Made by a program: the position numbers and the translations under genes. A stretch of DNA of 64,000 nt from Gemmatales bacterium (GTDB lineage Bacteria; Planctomycetota; Planctomycetia; Gemmatales; Gemmataceae). The notes beneath the pieces are model-generated. The model made no database searches and had not been told where the DNA came from. It saw nothing but the letters and a program-made list of their open reading frames with translations. Below, piece after piece: positions 26,973 to 35,053 of the stretch (position 1 is its first letter; the number at the start of each line of letters is the position of its first letter). Location of the stretch: positions 1,044,671 to 1,108,670 of the forward strand of contig BPJP01000001.1 in the NCBI GenBank assembly GCA_026004675.1. The letters are read 5' to 3'.

Positions 26973-28379
26973 ATGTCGGAAACGATGACCATATCACGGC
27001 GCGAATTGCTTCGGCAAACGGCATGCGGATTCGGCTATCTGGCTTTAGCTGGATTGTGTGCCGAGGAAGCGGCAGCCAATCCGCTGCGTCCCCGACCGCC
27101 TCACCGGACCGCCACCGCTAAGCGCGTGATCTTCCTTTTTATGCACGGCGGCCCAAGTCATGTCGATACGTTCGACTACAAGCCGCGTCTGATCGAACGA
27201 GATGGCAAAACGTATCCGTATGAAACCCCGCCCAATCTCAGCAAGGGAACCCAGCCGATCTTGATGAAGTCCCCGTGGAAGTTCCGCCAATACGGAGAAA
27301 GCGGCTTGTGGATTTCGGATCTGTTTCCACACGTCGGCCGCCACGCTGACGACCTCTGCTTGCTGCGCGGGATGCACACCAACGGCCAATCGCACGGCCA
27401 GGCCGTGATGAAATTGCACACCGGTTCGGAATCGCTGGTTCGTCCATCGTTGGGGTCGTGGGTCGTTTATGGCTTGGGGTCGGAGAACAACAACCTCCCT
27501 GGGTTTGTCACCATTTGCCCGCCGACCGCGCACGGCGGCGTGCGGAATTACGGCAGCGCTTTTCTGCCGGCGTTCTATCAGGGAACCGCTCTGGGAAGTG
27601 CCGGTATCCCAGCGAGCAAAGCCACGATTCGCTATCTCGACAGCCAGCAGCGCTCTCCCGAACGACAGAAACGCTTGCTCGGTTACCTGCAAGAATTGAA
27701 TCGCGGGCACCTTGAACGTGCTCAAAACGACGCCGGCATCGAGGGCGTCATCGAATCGTATGAACTGGCATTTCGCATGCAGTCGGCGGCACCTCAGGTT
27801 TTGGACTTGTCTCGCGAAACCAAAGAGACCCTTGAGTTATATGGCATCCATGAAAAGGCGACGGAGAATTTCGGCCGACAATGCCTTTTGGCCAGGCGTT
27901 TCGCCGAGGCTGGCGTCCGCTTTATCGAGGTCGCCTATAGCAACGCTGGCGGCGCTCCCTGGGACCAGCATGGCAACCTGCGCAAAGGCCATGAGCAGCA
28001 CGCCCGCGCTGTCGATAAACCGATCGCCGGTCTGTTGGCCGATTTGAAAGCACGCGGCCTGCTCGATGACACTCTCGTCATTTGGGGAGGCGAATTCGGC
28101 CGAACTCCCATCACCCAAGGGAAAAACGGCCGGGACCACAATCCCCAAGGCTACACCATGTGGCTTGCCGGCGGCGGCGTGAAGGGAGGTTTCTCCTATG
28201 GCGCTACCGATGAGTTCGGCTACTATGCCGAGGACGGCAAGGTCCATATTCACGACCTTCACGCCACGATTCTTTACCTCCTCGGGCTCGATCACGAACG
28301 GCTTACGTACCGGTATGCTGGACGCGATTTCCGCCTCACCGACATCTACGGCAGGATCGTCCACGACATCATTGCTTGA
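26973..28379 (+). CDS. DUF1501 domain-containing protein (Tat-exported)
   Basis: A 468-residue DUF1501 protein, 56 bases after the PSD1 gene. The N-terminus has a Tat motif ([15 protein letters not shown]) and a signal region ending near EEAAANP. Family blocks are [54 protein letters not shown] and [15 protein letters not shown] with GRDHNPQGY. It shares the overall plan with the protein at 2670-4121 but is clearly diverged. Export through Tat implies folding, perhaps with metal, in the cytoplasm. The two PSD1/DUF1501 pairs are probably duplicates with different substrates. Confidence 0.94.
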   Translation: MSETMTISRRELLRQTACGFGYLALAGLCAEEAAANPLRPRPPHRTATAKRVIFLFMHGGPSHVDTFDYKPRLIERDGKTYPYETPPNLSKGTQPILMKSPWKFRQYGESGLWISDLFPHVGRHADDLCLLRGMHTNGQSHGQAVMKLHTGSESLVRPSLGSWVVYGLGSENNNLPGFVTICPPTAHGGVRNYGSAFLPAFYQGTALGSAGIPASKATIRYLDSQQRSPERQKRLLGYLQELNRGHLERAQNDAGIEGVIESYELAFRMQSAAPQVLDLSRETKETLELYGIHEKATENFGRQCLLARRFAEAGVRFIEVAYSNAGGAPWDQHGNLRKGHEQHARAVDKPIAGLLADLKARGLLDDTLVIWGGEFGRTPITQGKNGRDHNPQGYTMWLAGGGVKGGFSYGATDEFGYYAEDGKVHIHDLHATILYLLGLDHERLTYRYAGRDFRLTDIYGRIVHDIIA

Positions 28380-28387
28380 AAAAAAAT

Positions 28388-28440
28388 CCCGGCGGATGTT
28401 CAGCGATCGTGTAGCGATGCCGATCATCCCTCTGGCCGGG
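28388..28440 (-). terminator. Candidate terminator at the 3' end of scpA
   Basis: Nested pairing (CCCGG/CCGGG, GGAT/ATCC, CGATCG/CGATC) spans the last scpA codons and the gap, followed on the minus strand by a run of T residues (28380-28387). The part inside the coding region makes it less certain. Confidence 0.35.
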
Positions 28441-29185
28441 CTGGTGTCGACGCGGTGCCAGCGTTTTCGTCCGCGTCGAACTTCGTCAGCCAGATTTCGC
28501 CGAAAGGCTCGGTTTGCGCTGCCTGCACCCTCCGGTTGCGGACCAGCTGCAAGACGGCTAAAAAGATTCCCACCAATCGACTACGATAGTGGGGGGGCGT
28601 AAAAAGCTCTCGAAAAGAAACCCGCTCTTGCGTTTCCAACCGTTCGAGAATCGCCTCCATATAGACATGCTGAGGCGTTTCGTCCATGACGATGTGTCGC
28701 GGCTGCAGGGCTTGAGTCTCACGCATCAAACGGCCGAAAGCGCTGACCAGATCCCACAGTTCGACGGGAGCGATGGGCTGCAACGCCCCATCGCCTCCGG
28801 TGGCGATTTCGATATGTTTGCGAGGCAGACGGCTGGATTGCTGTTGCGCCCGTTCCTCGAGCAACGATGCAGCATCACGGTACTTCTTGTATTCCAAAAG
28901 TTGCTTCACGAGTTCCAGTCGCGGGTCTTCATCTTCTTCTGGAGATTCCTCATTGCGCGGCAAAAGCATGCGGCTTTTGATTTCCATAAGAGTCGATGCC
29001 ATGACGAGGAAATCGCCCGCCTTGTCGATGTCGATCCATTCGAGTACACGGATATACTCGAGGAACTGTTCCGTCACGCGCGCGATGGGAATGTCGAAAA
29101 TATCCACTTCGTGTTTTTTGACGAGGTACAGCAACAGATCGAGCGGCCCGCGAAAGGTTTCGAGATCAACTTGATAATCGTTCAT
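28424..29185 (-). CDS. scpA: Segregation and condensation protein A
   Basis: A 253-residue kleisin that bridges SMC heads with ScpB in chromosome organisation. The N-terminal block FRGPLDLLLYLVKKHEVDIF and IARVTEQFLEYI are diagnostic, followed by VMASTLMEIKSRMLLPR. The C-terminal winged-helix segment (VSFRELFTPPHYRSRLVGIF) contacts SMC. The length is normal, with a Pro/Ala-rich tail. It starts 18 bases after the kinase-tubulin gene and may be co-transcribed with it. No scpB or smc gene lies in this window. Confidence 0.95.
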   Translation of the reverse strand: MNDYQVDLETFRGPLDLLLYLVKKHEVDIFDIPIARVTEQFLEYIRVLEWIDIDKAGDFLVMASTLMEIKSRMLLPRNEESPEEDEDPRLELVKQLLEYKKYRDAASLLEERAQQQSSRLPRKHIEIATGGDGALQPIAPVELWDLVSAFGRLMRETQALQPRHIVMDETPQHVYMEAILERLETQERVSFRELFTPPHYRSRLVGIFLAVLQLVRNRRVQAAQTEPFGEIWLTKFDADENAGTASTPARPEG

Positions 29186-29203
29186 CCGTGAGTTTCCCTT
29201 TGC

Positions 29204-32200
29204 CTAAGACTGGGGCATGGGTTTCCACTCGTCGATATCCAGCCGGGTGTGTGGCGTGAAGGATTCGGTGTTAGGCGCCATGAAATAGGCATCCTGAGCA
29301 ATGGAGCCGAAATTCTGCAATTGCTCGAGTTTCAGATGCGCTTCTTCGCGGTAAAAGACGATATCTTCGGGACTTTGGGTAGGGATCAAATCCGCCTCGG
29401 GAATGGCTCGACAAGCGAGTTCGCGAAACTTTTCTTCTTGGCTGCTGGGCGGCGTTCCCAGGATGCAAACTTCGGTGCGGGACGAATGCTCCGGACCTAA
29501 AAGCGCCGGTGCTGCCGCGTCGAATGCCTTGGCGATTCGGCGTTTGGCGTCTTCTTCCTTGGGGTAGCGATTCAAGAACATCTCGATGACATCGACTCCG
29601 GTGAGCAGACTGGCTGCAAAAGCGTTCGCCTCGCTCAGCATGGCTTGTTCGAGGTTTTTCAGCAGAGCCGGAGAAGCGAATACATTGCGCAGTCCGCGGA
29701 ACTGCTGCATGATCATGGTATGCATGCGCTGATCGAGTTCCGCCAATTCTTCAGGGGTGAGGCTGGCGATGAAATTGTGGATGGCGTCATCGAGCGTTCG
29801 GCAATTCACGGGAAGGAGCTGGAATTCGCCGCCGTGTTCCGAATCGGCCTCGTCGTCGGCTCGACCTTGTTTGAGAGATTCGTTCAGGCTCAAGAGTTGG
29901 CTTCGGTAATCTTTGATGGCGCGCAACTGATCAGAAAGGGCATTGCGTACCGCCATGTAATTCTTGTCGAGAGGCGTGAGGATAAGGCTCTTGAAGCGGA
30001 CTTTGGGATAGGTGCGCAAGAGTTCCACCAACTCGTTGGCGTATTGGGACATGCTCCTGCCACCAGCGATGATGTCGTCGAGACCATCCATCAGTGTTTG
30101 CAATCGATCGCTCTTGAGCGACGCCTCCTGCAACATTTCTTTGGTCAATTCGCTGTGGCTTTTGACAGTCTGGTCGATGAGTTCGATGTATTGCCGGATG
30201 GCCTCCTCGGCTCCTTTGAGGCCGAAGTCTTTTTCGTTGACCAGATTCTTGACCGGCTGGACGAGCCTGGCGTTCCAGTCTTTGCTCAAAAGCTCAAGCT
30301 CGCTTTCCACCGTTTTTTCAATCAGGCTCGGTTCATAAAGGACGGTAGATGTAATGGGCCGACCAACCAATTTTTTAATTTGGTCCATCGCTGCCCGGAC
30401 TTGATCCGCTTTCAGTTTCAGTCCGAACCACCGGCGGGGTACAAAAGGCTCAGTGATTTCGGCAAAGACGGCCTCAGGGGACTTGCCCAAGGCGGCTTCG
30501 CAGGCAGCTTGCAGCCGAAGAATCTGCGCTTCGGCGCCGAGTTGTTTCTCCTCCCACTGCTCCCTGCACCAGTTTTGAATGCGGTCGCGAAGCGAGGTCG
30601 CATCGGCATCGGCCCATCGCTTGATAAGTTTGCGGCACATCTCCCGGGCGACCCGCTTGAGAAGAGTACGCCTGGGCCAATTGAAAGACGTCAGCCCGAA
30701 GGTCTGGAACACGTTTTCGCCGGGAACGGTCTCTACTTTTTCCAGTGCTTTCTGTCTGACTTCGTCGGCAGTTCGGCCAAGAGGCGTTAAAAGGTCCCGA
30801 AAGATGCCTTCTCCGCCTTGGGTGATGTACCGCGCCAGCAATTCGGAGTTATGCTCGAGCGGCATCGGCATCAGAATACAACGTGTAAACGGAGGGCCAG
30901 CATCGCTGATCGGCTTTTCCCGCTCGTCGTAACGCGAAGTGAAGGTTACGTCGGCAGAGGAAAAATGGTGCAATTCCGTCAAAGCGGCGTAGGCATTGAC
31001 TAGTTCCTTCGAGGAAGATGCTTTGTGCAGATCGGCGGGGGTGATCGCCGGCAGATACAGAATGCCGATAACTTGCGGGTCGTCGTAACCTAGCTGTTTG
31101 AGCGCGTGACGAACGACGTAAGCACAGTCAATGAACATGCCGCTGCCTGTGCCGCCACACAAGCTGCTGACGATATACGCCCGAGGCCGATTGGTCCGCA
31201 GTTCGAGCCCGGTATACTTCCTGGCGAGTTCCATGTTTTCGGGATCGACGCACGCTTCCAGATCGGAGCGGATGCGAGGACCGATCAGGCGAAAGTTGTC
31301 GATAAAGGCAAGCCGACCTAGCGGGCGCAAGCCTTCGGTGGTCAGGTTGCGTTTGATGTTGTAGAGGATGGCGGGATTGATCCAGGAGTCGATACGCGGT
31401 CGCCCATCGCGGGGTTTTTGGTAGTGCAAAGGACGATTCAATCGCGCCGTGACCAACTCGCTCGCCGCCATGGGCGAACCCCATTTGCCATGCTGCGCGT
31501 CTTGAATCGTCTCCGGATCGGTGTCGATTCCCAGTAGACGAAGGTGGGGAACGCGTTTGGTTGAAACGAACCGATCCTTGATGGTTTGCCTCAGTTGCTG
31601 CAAGACCCCGATGCCTACCTGTCCCAATCCGATCACGAGGGCGGGCATCAAGGGACCGTCGCCGGTTTCCTCAGGAGGCGCTTCCCGCTTCGGCTTTTCT
31701 TCCGGTTCAGGCAGGTCAACGGTTGCAGACGTAACCGACTTCTGCGTTTCGTGTTCGGGCAGTGCGGCAAACGTGCCGCTCGAACTCGGCGCATCCTGAA
31801 GAGCCGGAAAGGTGCCGCTAAACGAAGGGGGATGAGGCGCCGTTTCTTGGGAGGGCAAAGCAGCAAACGTCCCGCTTCCCGACGGCAGGCTTTGCTGCTT
31901 CGACAAGTCAGCAACAGGCGTCATCTGCAGACCAGCTTCACGCAATGCCCGAACCATGTCGCTACAGGTCGGGAATCGGTCGTCGGGATTCTTCGACAGA
32001 CTCCGCGCAATGACAGGGCGATCGAAGGGGGGCAACGGCGACAAGTTCGGCTGCCCGGAGACGTGTTGCATCACGAGCTGATGGATGTTGCTTCCCGAAA
32101 ATGGCCTCTGGCCCGTCAGCAGTTCCTGATAAACAATCGCCAGGCTGTATTGGTCGCAAAACCGGGTCACCATGCCGTCAAAGGTTTCCGGGGCGGCATA

Positions 32201-32749
32201 GACCGGCGTGACACCGCCTGTTACTGACGCAACCATGCCTTCGAGGTCTTTCGCGAGGCCAAAGTCGGCGACCTTGACGTGGTTGTATACAAGAAAAATG
32301 TTTTGCGGTTTGATATCGAGATGCTGAAGGTTGTGCTGGATGTTCATCAAGTCGAGGGCTTCGGCTGTTTCCTCCATATAATCCAGCAATTCATCGCGGG
32401 GAATGCCCTCCAATCCCTGGGCGCGGCACTCGCGAAAGCGATCCCAGAGGTTTCGGTCCGCCAGCTCCATGACGATCATGAGCTGGCCGTCGATGATGTC
32501 ATAGCGTTCCAGGGAAAGGATGTACGGATGTCGGACTTCCTTGACGCGCCGAAGAGCCTTTAGTTCTTGTTCCGCACGCTGGCCTTCTTCGCTCGTCGTA
32601 TCGACATCGCCGTAGACGAACTTGATGGCTTTGTGGATGCCGCCAGGCGCTTCGACCTTCCACACTTCGCCAAATCCCCCGCCCCCCAGGCGCTCGATGA
32701 GCTTGTACCCGGGAATTGGTTCTCCCCCTCGATCACGCTGGAATGCCAT
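29204..32749 (-). CDS. Ser/Thr protein kinase fused to a tubulin/FtsZ-like domain
   Basis: An 1181-residue fusion. Residues 15-270 are a Hanks-type kinase: glycine loop LGGGGFGEV, Lys43 in AIKF, catalytic HLDIKPQN (143-150, Asp145; HRD is HLD), DFG at 162-164 and APE at 186-188. A linker (about 280-365) contains three SGTF-A/P-AL motifs. From residue 368 a tubulin-like domain (Tubulin_2 type, as I recall the label) begins with PALVIGLGQVGIGVLQQLRQ and has the signature GGTGSG at 532-537 in SLCGGTGSGMFIDCAYVV. The last 600 residues are mostly helical. No membrane segment. It lies between a HEAT-repeat gene and scpA. Probable role: a kinase-regulated GTPase or polymer; unproven. Confidence 0.88.
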   Translation of the reverse strand: MAFQRDRGGEPIPGYKLIERLGGGGFGEVWKVEAPGGIHKAIKFVYGDVDTTSEEGQRAEQELKALRRVKEVRHPYILSLERYDIIDGQLMIVMELADRNLWDRFRECRAQGLEGIPRDELLDYMEETAEALDLMNIQHNLQHLDIKPQNIFLVYNHVKVADFGLAKDLEGMVASVTGGVTPVYAAPETFDGMVTRFCDQYSLAIVYQELLTGQRPFSGSNIHQLVMQHVSGQPNLSPLPPFDRPVIARSLSKNPDDRFPTCSDMVRALREAGLQMTPVADLSKQQSLPSGSGTFAALPSQETAPHPPSFSGTFPALQDAPSSSGTFAALPEHETQKSVTSATVDLPEPEEKPKREAPPEETGDGPLMPALVIGLGQVGIGVLQQLRQTIKDRFVSTKRVPHLRLLGIDTDPETIQDAQHGKWGSPMAASELVTARLNRPLHYQKPRDGRPRIDSWINPAILYNIKRNLTTEGLRPLGRLAFIDNFRLIGPRIRSDLEACVDPENMELARKYTGLELRTNRPRAYIVSSLCGGTGSGMFIDCAYVVRHALKQLGYDDPQVIGILYLPAITPADLHKASSSKELVNAYAALTELHHFSSADVTFTSRYDEREKPISDAGPPFTRCILMPMPLEHNSELLARYITQGGEGIFRDLLTPLGRTADEVRQKALEKVETVPGENVFQTFGLTSFNWPRRTLLKRVAREMCRKLIKRWADADATSLRDRIQNWCREQWEEKQLGAEAQILRLQAACEAALGKSPEAVFAEITEPFVPRRWFGLKLKADQVRAAMDQIKKLVGRPITSTVLYEPSLIEKTVESELELLSKDWNARLVQPVKNLVNEKDFGLKGAEEAIRQYIELIDQTVKSHSELTKEMLQEASLKSDRLQTLMDGLDDIIAGGRSMSQYANELVELLRTYPKVRFKSLILTPLDKNYMAVRNALSDQLRAIKDYRSQLLSLNESLKQGRADDEADSEHGGEFQLLPVNCRTLDDAIHNFIASLTPEELAELDQRMHTMIMQQFRGLRNVFASPALLKNLEQAMLSEANAFAASLLTGVDVIEMFLNRYPKEEDAKRRIAKAFDAAAPALLGPEHSSRTEVCILGTPPSSQEEKFRELACRAIPEADLIPTQSPEDIVFYREEAHLKLEQLQNFGSIAQDAYFMAPNTESFTPHTRLDIDEWKPMPQS

Positions 32750-32908
32750 GGGCGGTTCTCGCGAAATCGAAACACCACAATACGCGCGGCAAGGCCATTG
32801 CGTATTAAACGAAAGACACGAATGAAAACGGCGCCAAGCGAACGCGCCCTCTATGTAGTTTATCCTACTAAATTAGCTTGTTCGTAAGAAAGCTGCAACC
32901 GCCCAGCG

Positions 32909-34420
32909 CTAGACTTCGATGCCACGGCGTTGCAATTCACTTTGCGCCAGGCGGCAGACTTCCGAACCATCGACAGTTTTCACAAGCCCTTGTGGGGCAG
33001 CAAGCGGCAGGCGGGCAACGGTCAATAAATCCTCGTCGCAAATGTCCGCCAGATGCTCAGTGAGAATCTTCCCCAAGGCCTGGAATGCTTCTTCGGTGGC
33101 CGCCGTTTCTTTCGTCAACTCCGCCAGCCAGTTCACCGCTCGTAACGGCGCGATCTTGGCGACGGCCAGCACCGCATCGATGCGAACCGAGCGGTCGCCG
33201 TCGGCAACAGCCAAGAGAGCGTCGACCGCTTTCGCTTCGCCAAGATCACCGAGAGCACGGGCGGCACGGGACCGGATCAAGGGGTCCTCGTCCTGCAAAG
33301 CCTCCAGCAGGCCTTCCGCCGCTTCGGTTCCGCCTATCCGCCACAACCCCAACACGGCGCTTTCCCGAATCGACGCATCCGCATCGACCAGAGCCTGTTT
33401 CATGGCTTCGATCGCCGACGAGTCGGCCAATTCGCCCAGCGTTTGCAGCACACGGCCTTTGACGCGCGAGTCGGCATCCTGCATCAAAGGCAACAAGGCT
33501 TCCGATGCCGCCTCGCCGAGTTTTGTCAAAGCGGCAGCAGCGGCTTCCCACTGCCCGGTGTCCAGGTTTTTCAACGCCGAGATCAAAGGTGGGATCGCCT
33601 CCGGCCCAACCTGGGCCGCACCATTCCAATCACGCAAGGCGACAGCAAACGCCCCTTTTTCCTGGTCGGTTTTCGGCGACCAACCTCTTTGCTTGAGGCT
33701 TTTCGCAGCCACGGTGTGCACGGCTGGAGATGGGTCCCTCATTAGCACGACCAACAGATCGGTCGCTTCGTCCCCCTCGATGCCACTGACTACGCTGACA
33801 ATTTCCTTGCGTGCTGATTCATCAGCGGACGCCAGCGATTCTGCCAGCGGTGGGATACCGGCGGCTCCGATCTGTTCCAGCACAGCGCGCAGCCGATCGT
33901 TGTTTTCGCCTTTCTTATCGCCCAGCGCCGACACCAGGTGGGGAACAACGTCCGCGCCGATATCGACGAGTGCTGCCGTCAGCTTGCTTTGTGAGGCACG
34001 ATCGCTAATCCGAAGCGCATGAATAAGATCCTGGATCGCGGCTTCGCCGAACTGAGATAATGCCTGCTTGCTCGCGGTTTGCAGACTCGGTTGGTTGATT
34101 TTCAAGGCGTCGATCAGAAGTGGTATCCCTTTTTTGTCCCCGATCTTACCGATGGCTTCGGCGGCAGCGACCTGAACTTCCGGAGCGCCGAACTGGATCA
34201 TGATGCGCAGCGATTCGAGTGCTCGGCTATCGCCAACCTTGCCGACCTTTCCCAATGCCTCCGCTGCCGCACGTTGGACCTCCGCGTCGGGTTGTTGCAG
34301 AGCTTCCTCAGCGATCAATTCCGAGGCACGCGGGTCGCCCGATGCCACAAGGGCTTCGATCGCTTTGATCCGTGCCTGGACGCCGCCGACCTTTAATTGC
34401 AATTTCTTGAGCCATAACAT
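32909..34420 (-). CDS. HEAT-repeat protein
   Basis: A 503-residue all-helical protein made almost wholly of about 15 HEAT/PBS-lyase-type repeats, with the recurrent pattern ALxDxDPxIRxxAxxALGxLG (clearest in LIRSRAARALGDLGEAKAV and ASIRESAVLGLWRIGGTEAA). No signal peptide or membrane segment, so a cytoplasmic scaffold. The ends carry less regular repeats. It is upstream of the kinase-tubulin gene on the same strand with a 159-base gap, wide enough for a separate promoter. Possible adaptor or substrate of the kinase, by context only. Divergent from the ASCH gene. Confidence 0.85.
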   Translation of the reverse strand: MLWLKKLQLKVGGVQARIKAIEALVASGDPRASELIAEEALQQPDAEVQRAAAEALGKVGKVGDSRALESLRIMIQFGAPEVQVAAAEAIGKIGDKKGIPLLIDALKINQPSLQTASKQALSQFGEAAIQDLIHALRISDRASQSKLTAALVDIGADVVPHLVSALGDKKGENNDRLRAVLEQIGAAGIPPLAESLASADESARKEIVSVVSGIEGDEATDLLVVLMRDPSPAVHTVAAKSLKQRGWSPKTDQEKGAFAVALRDWNGAAQVGPEAIPPLISALKNLDTGQWEAAAAALTKLGEAASEALLPLMQDADSRVKGRVLQTLGELADSSAIEAMKQALVDADASIRESAVLGLWRIGGTEAAEGLLEALQDEDPLIRSRAARALGDLGEAKAVDALLAVADGDRSVRIDAVLAVAKIAPLRAVNWLAELTKETAATEEAFQALGKILTEHLADICDEDLLTVARLPLAAPQGLVKTVDGSEVCRLAQSELQRRGIEV

Positions 34421-34556
34421 TCGTTAGCTCCGCGGAATGCACAGAAGCGCTTGTATCACCCTGGGACTCTGCTATACCCTAACTTGCAACCGGTTGGCGA
34501 GCAAATGGCTGGCGAAATTTCCTGACCGACCAGAACCAGAGCAGACGGGATGACGA

Positions 34557-34976
34557 GTGCCTGAAATCGAATACGCCCTCTCGATCAAGCAGCCCTGGGC
34601 GACACTCTTGGTCAACGGTATCAAGACGATCGAAATCCGCTCCTGGCCGACCCGACATCGCGGCATCGTTTATGTCCATGCCGCCCGGCAACCGGTGCGC
34701 AGCGAATCGGTCTGGAAACTGGTTCCTGAATCACTGAAGGAACAGGCTCATCATCTTGGCGGGATCATCGGCGTAGCCGAACTGATTGCTTGCCGAACTT
34801 ACGAAACGCAACTCGACTTCGCCAGAGACCGGGACCACCATTGTTGCGATCCCAGCGTTTTTCGCCGACCCCTGTACGGCTTCGTATTCGCGAATGCTCA
34901 CCCCGTTCCTTTCCATCCGTGCCCTGGTTGGCTGCGTTTCTTCCGGATTGATCATAAGGGAAGGCGAGGCAAATAA
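34557..34976 (+). CDS. ASCH domain protein
   Basis: A 139-residue protein of the ASCH superfamily, an RNA- or nucleotide-binding beta barrel related to PUA. The diagnostic start is ALSIKQPWATLLVNGIKTIEIRSW, with IVYVHAARQPVR and IIGVAELIACRTY after it. The GTG at 34557 is used; no ATG is in frame nearby. The C-terminus is basic (HKGRRGK). ASCH proteins act in RNA modification, coactivation or (in YqfB) acylcytidine hydrolysis; the sequence does not decide. A bidirectional terminator follows. Confidence 0.88.
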   Translation: MPEIEYALSIKQPWATLLVNGIKTIEIRSWPTRHRGIVYVHAARQPVRSESVWKLVPESLKEQAHHLGGIIGVAELIACRTYETQLDFARDRDHHCCDPSVFRRPLYGFVFANAHPVPFHPCPGWLRFFRIDHKGRRGK

Positions 34977-34977
34977 A

Positions 34978-35023
34978 AAAAGGTGGCAGGATGCTGGTTT
35001 CTGGGCACTCCCGACCACCTTTT
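34978..35023. terminator. Bidirectional terminator between ASCH and WD40 genes
   Basis: AAAAGGTGG (34978-34986) pairs with CCACCTTTT (35015-35023) over a 28-base loop. The minus strand continues into TTTTTTATTT, the plus strand ends in TTTT. A second hairpin, GGCAGGAA/TTCCTGCC (35034-35052), lies against the WD40 stop codon. Confidence 0.65.
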
Positions 35024-35053
35024 CGCGTTGCCTGGCAGGAAAAATTCCTGCCG

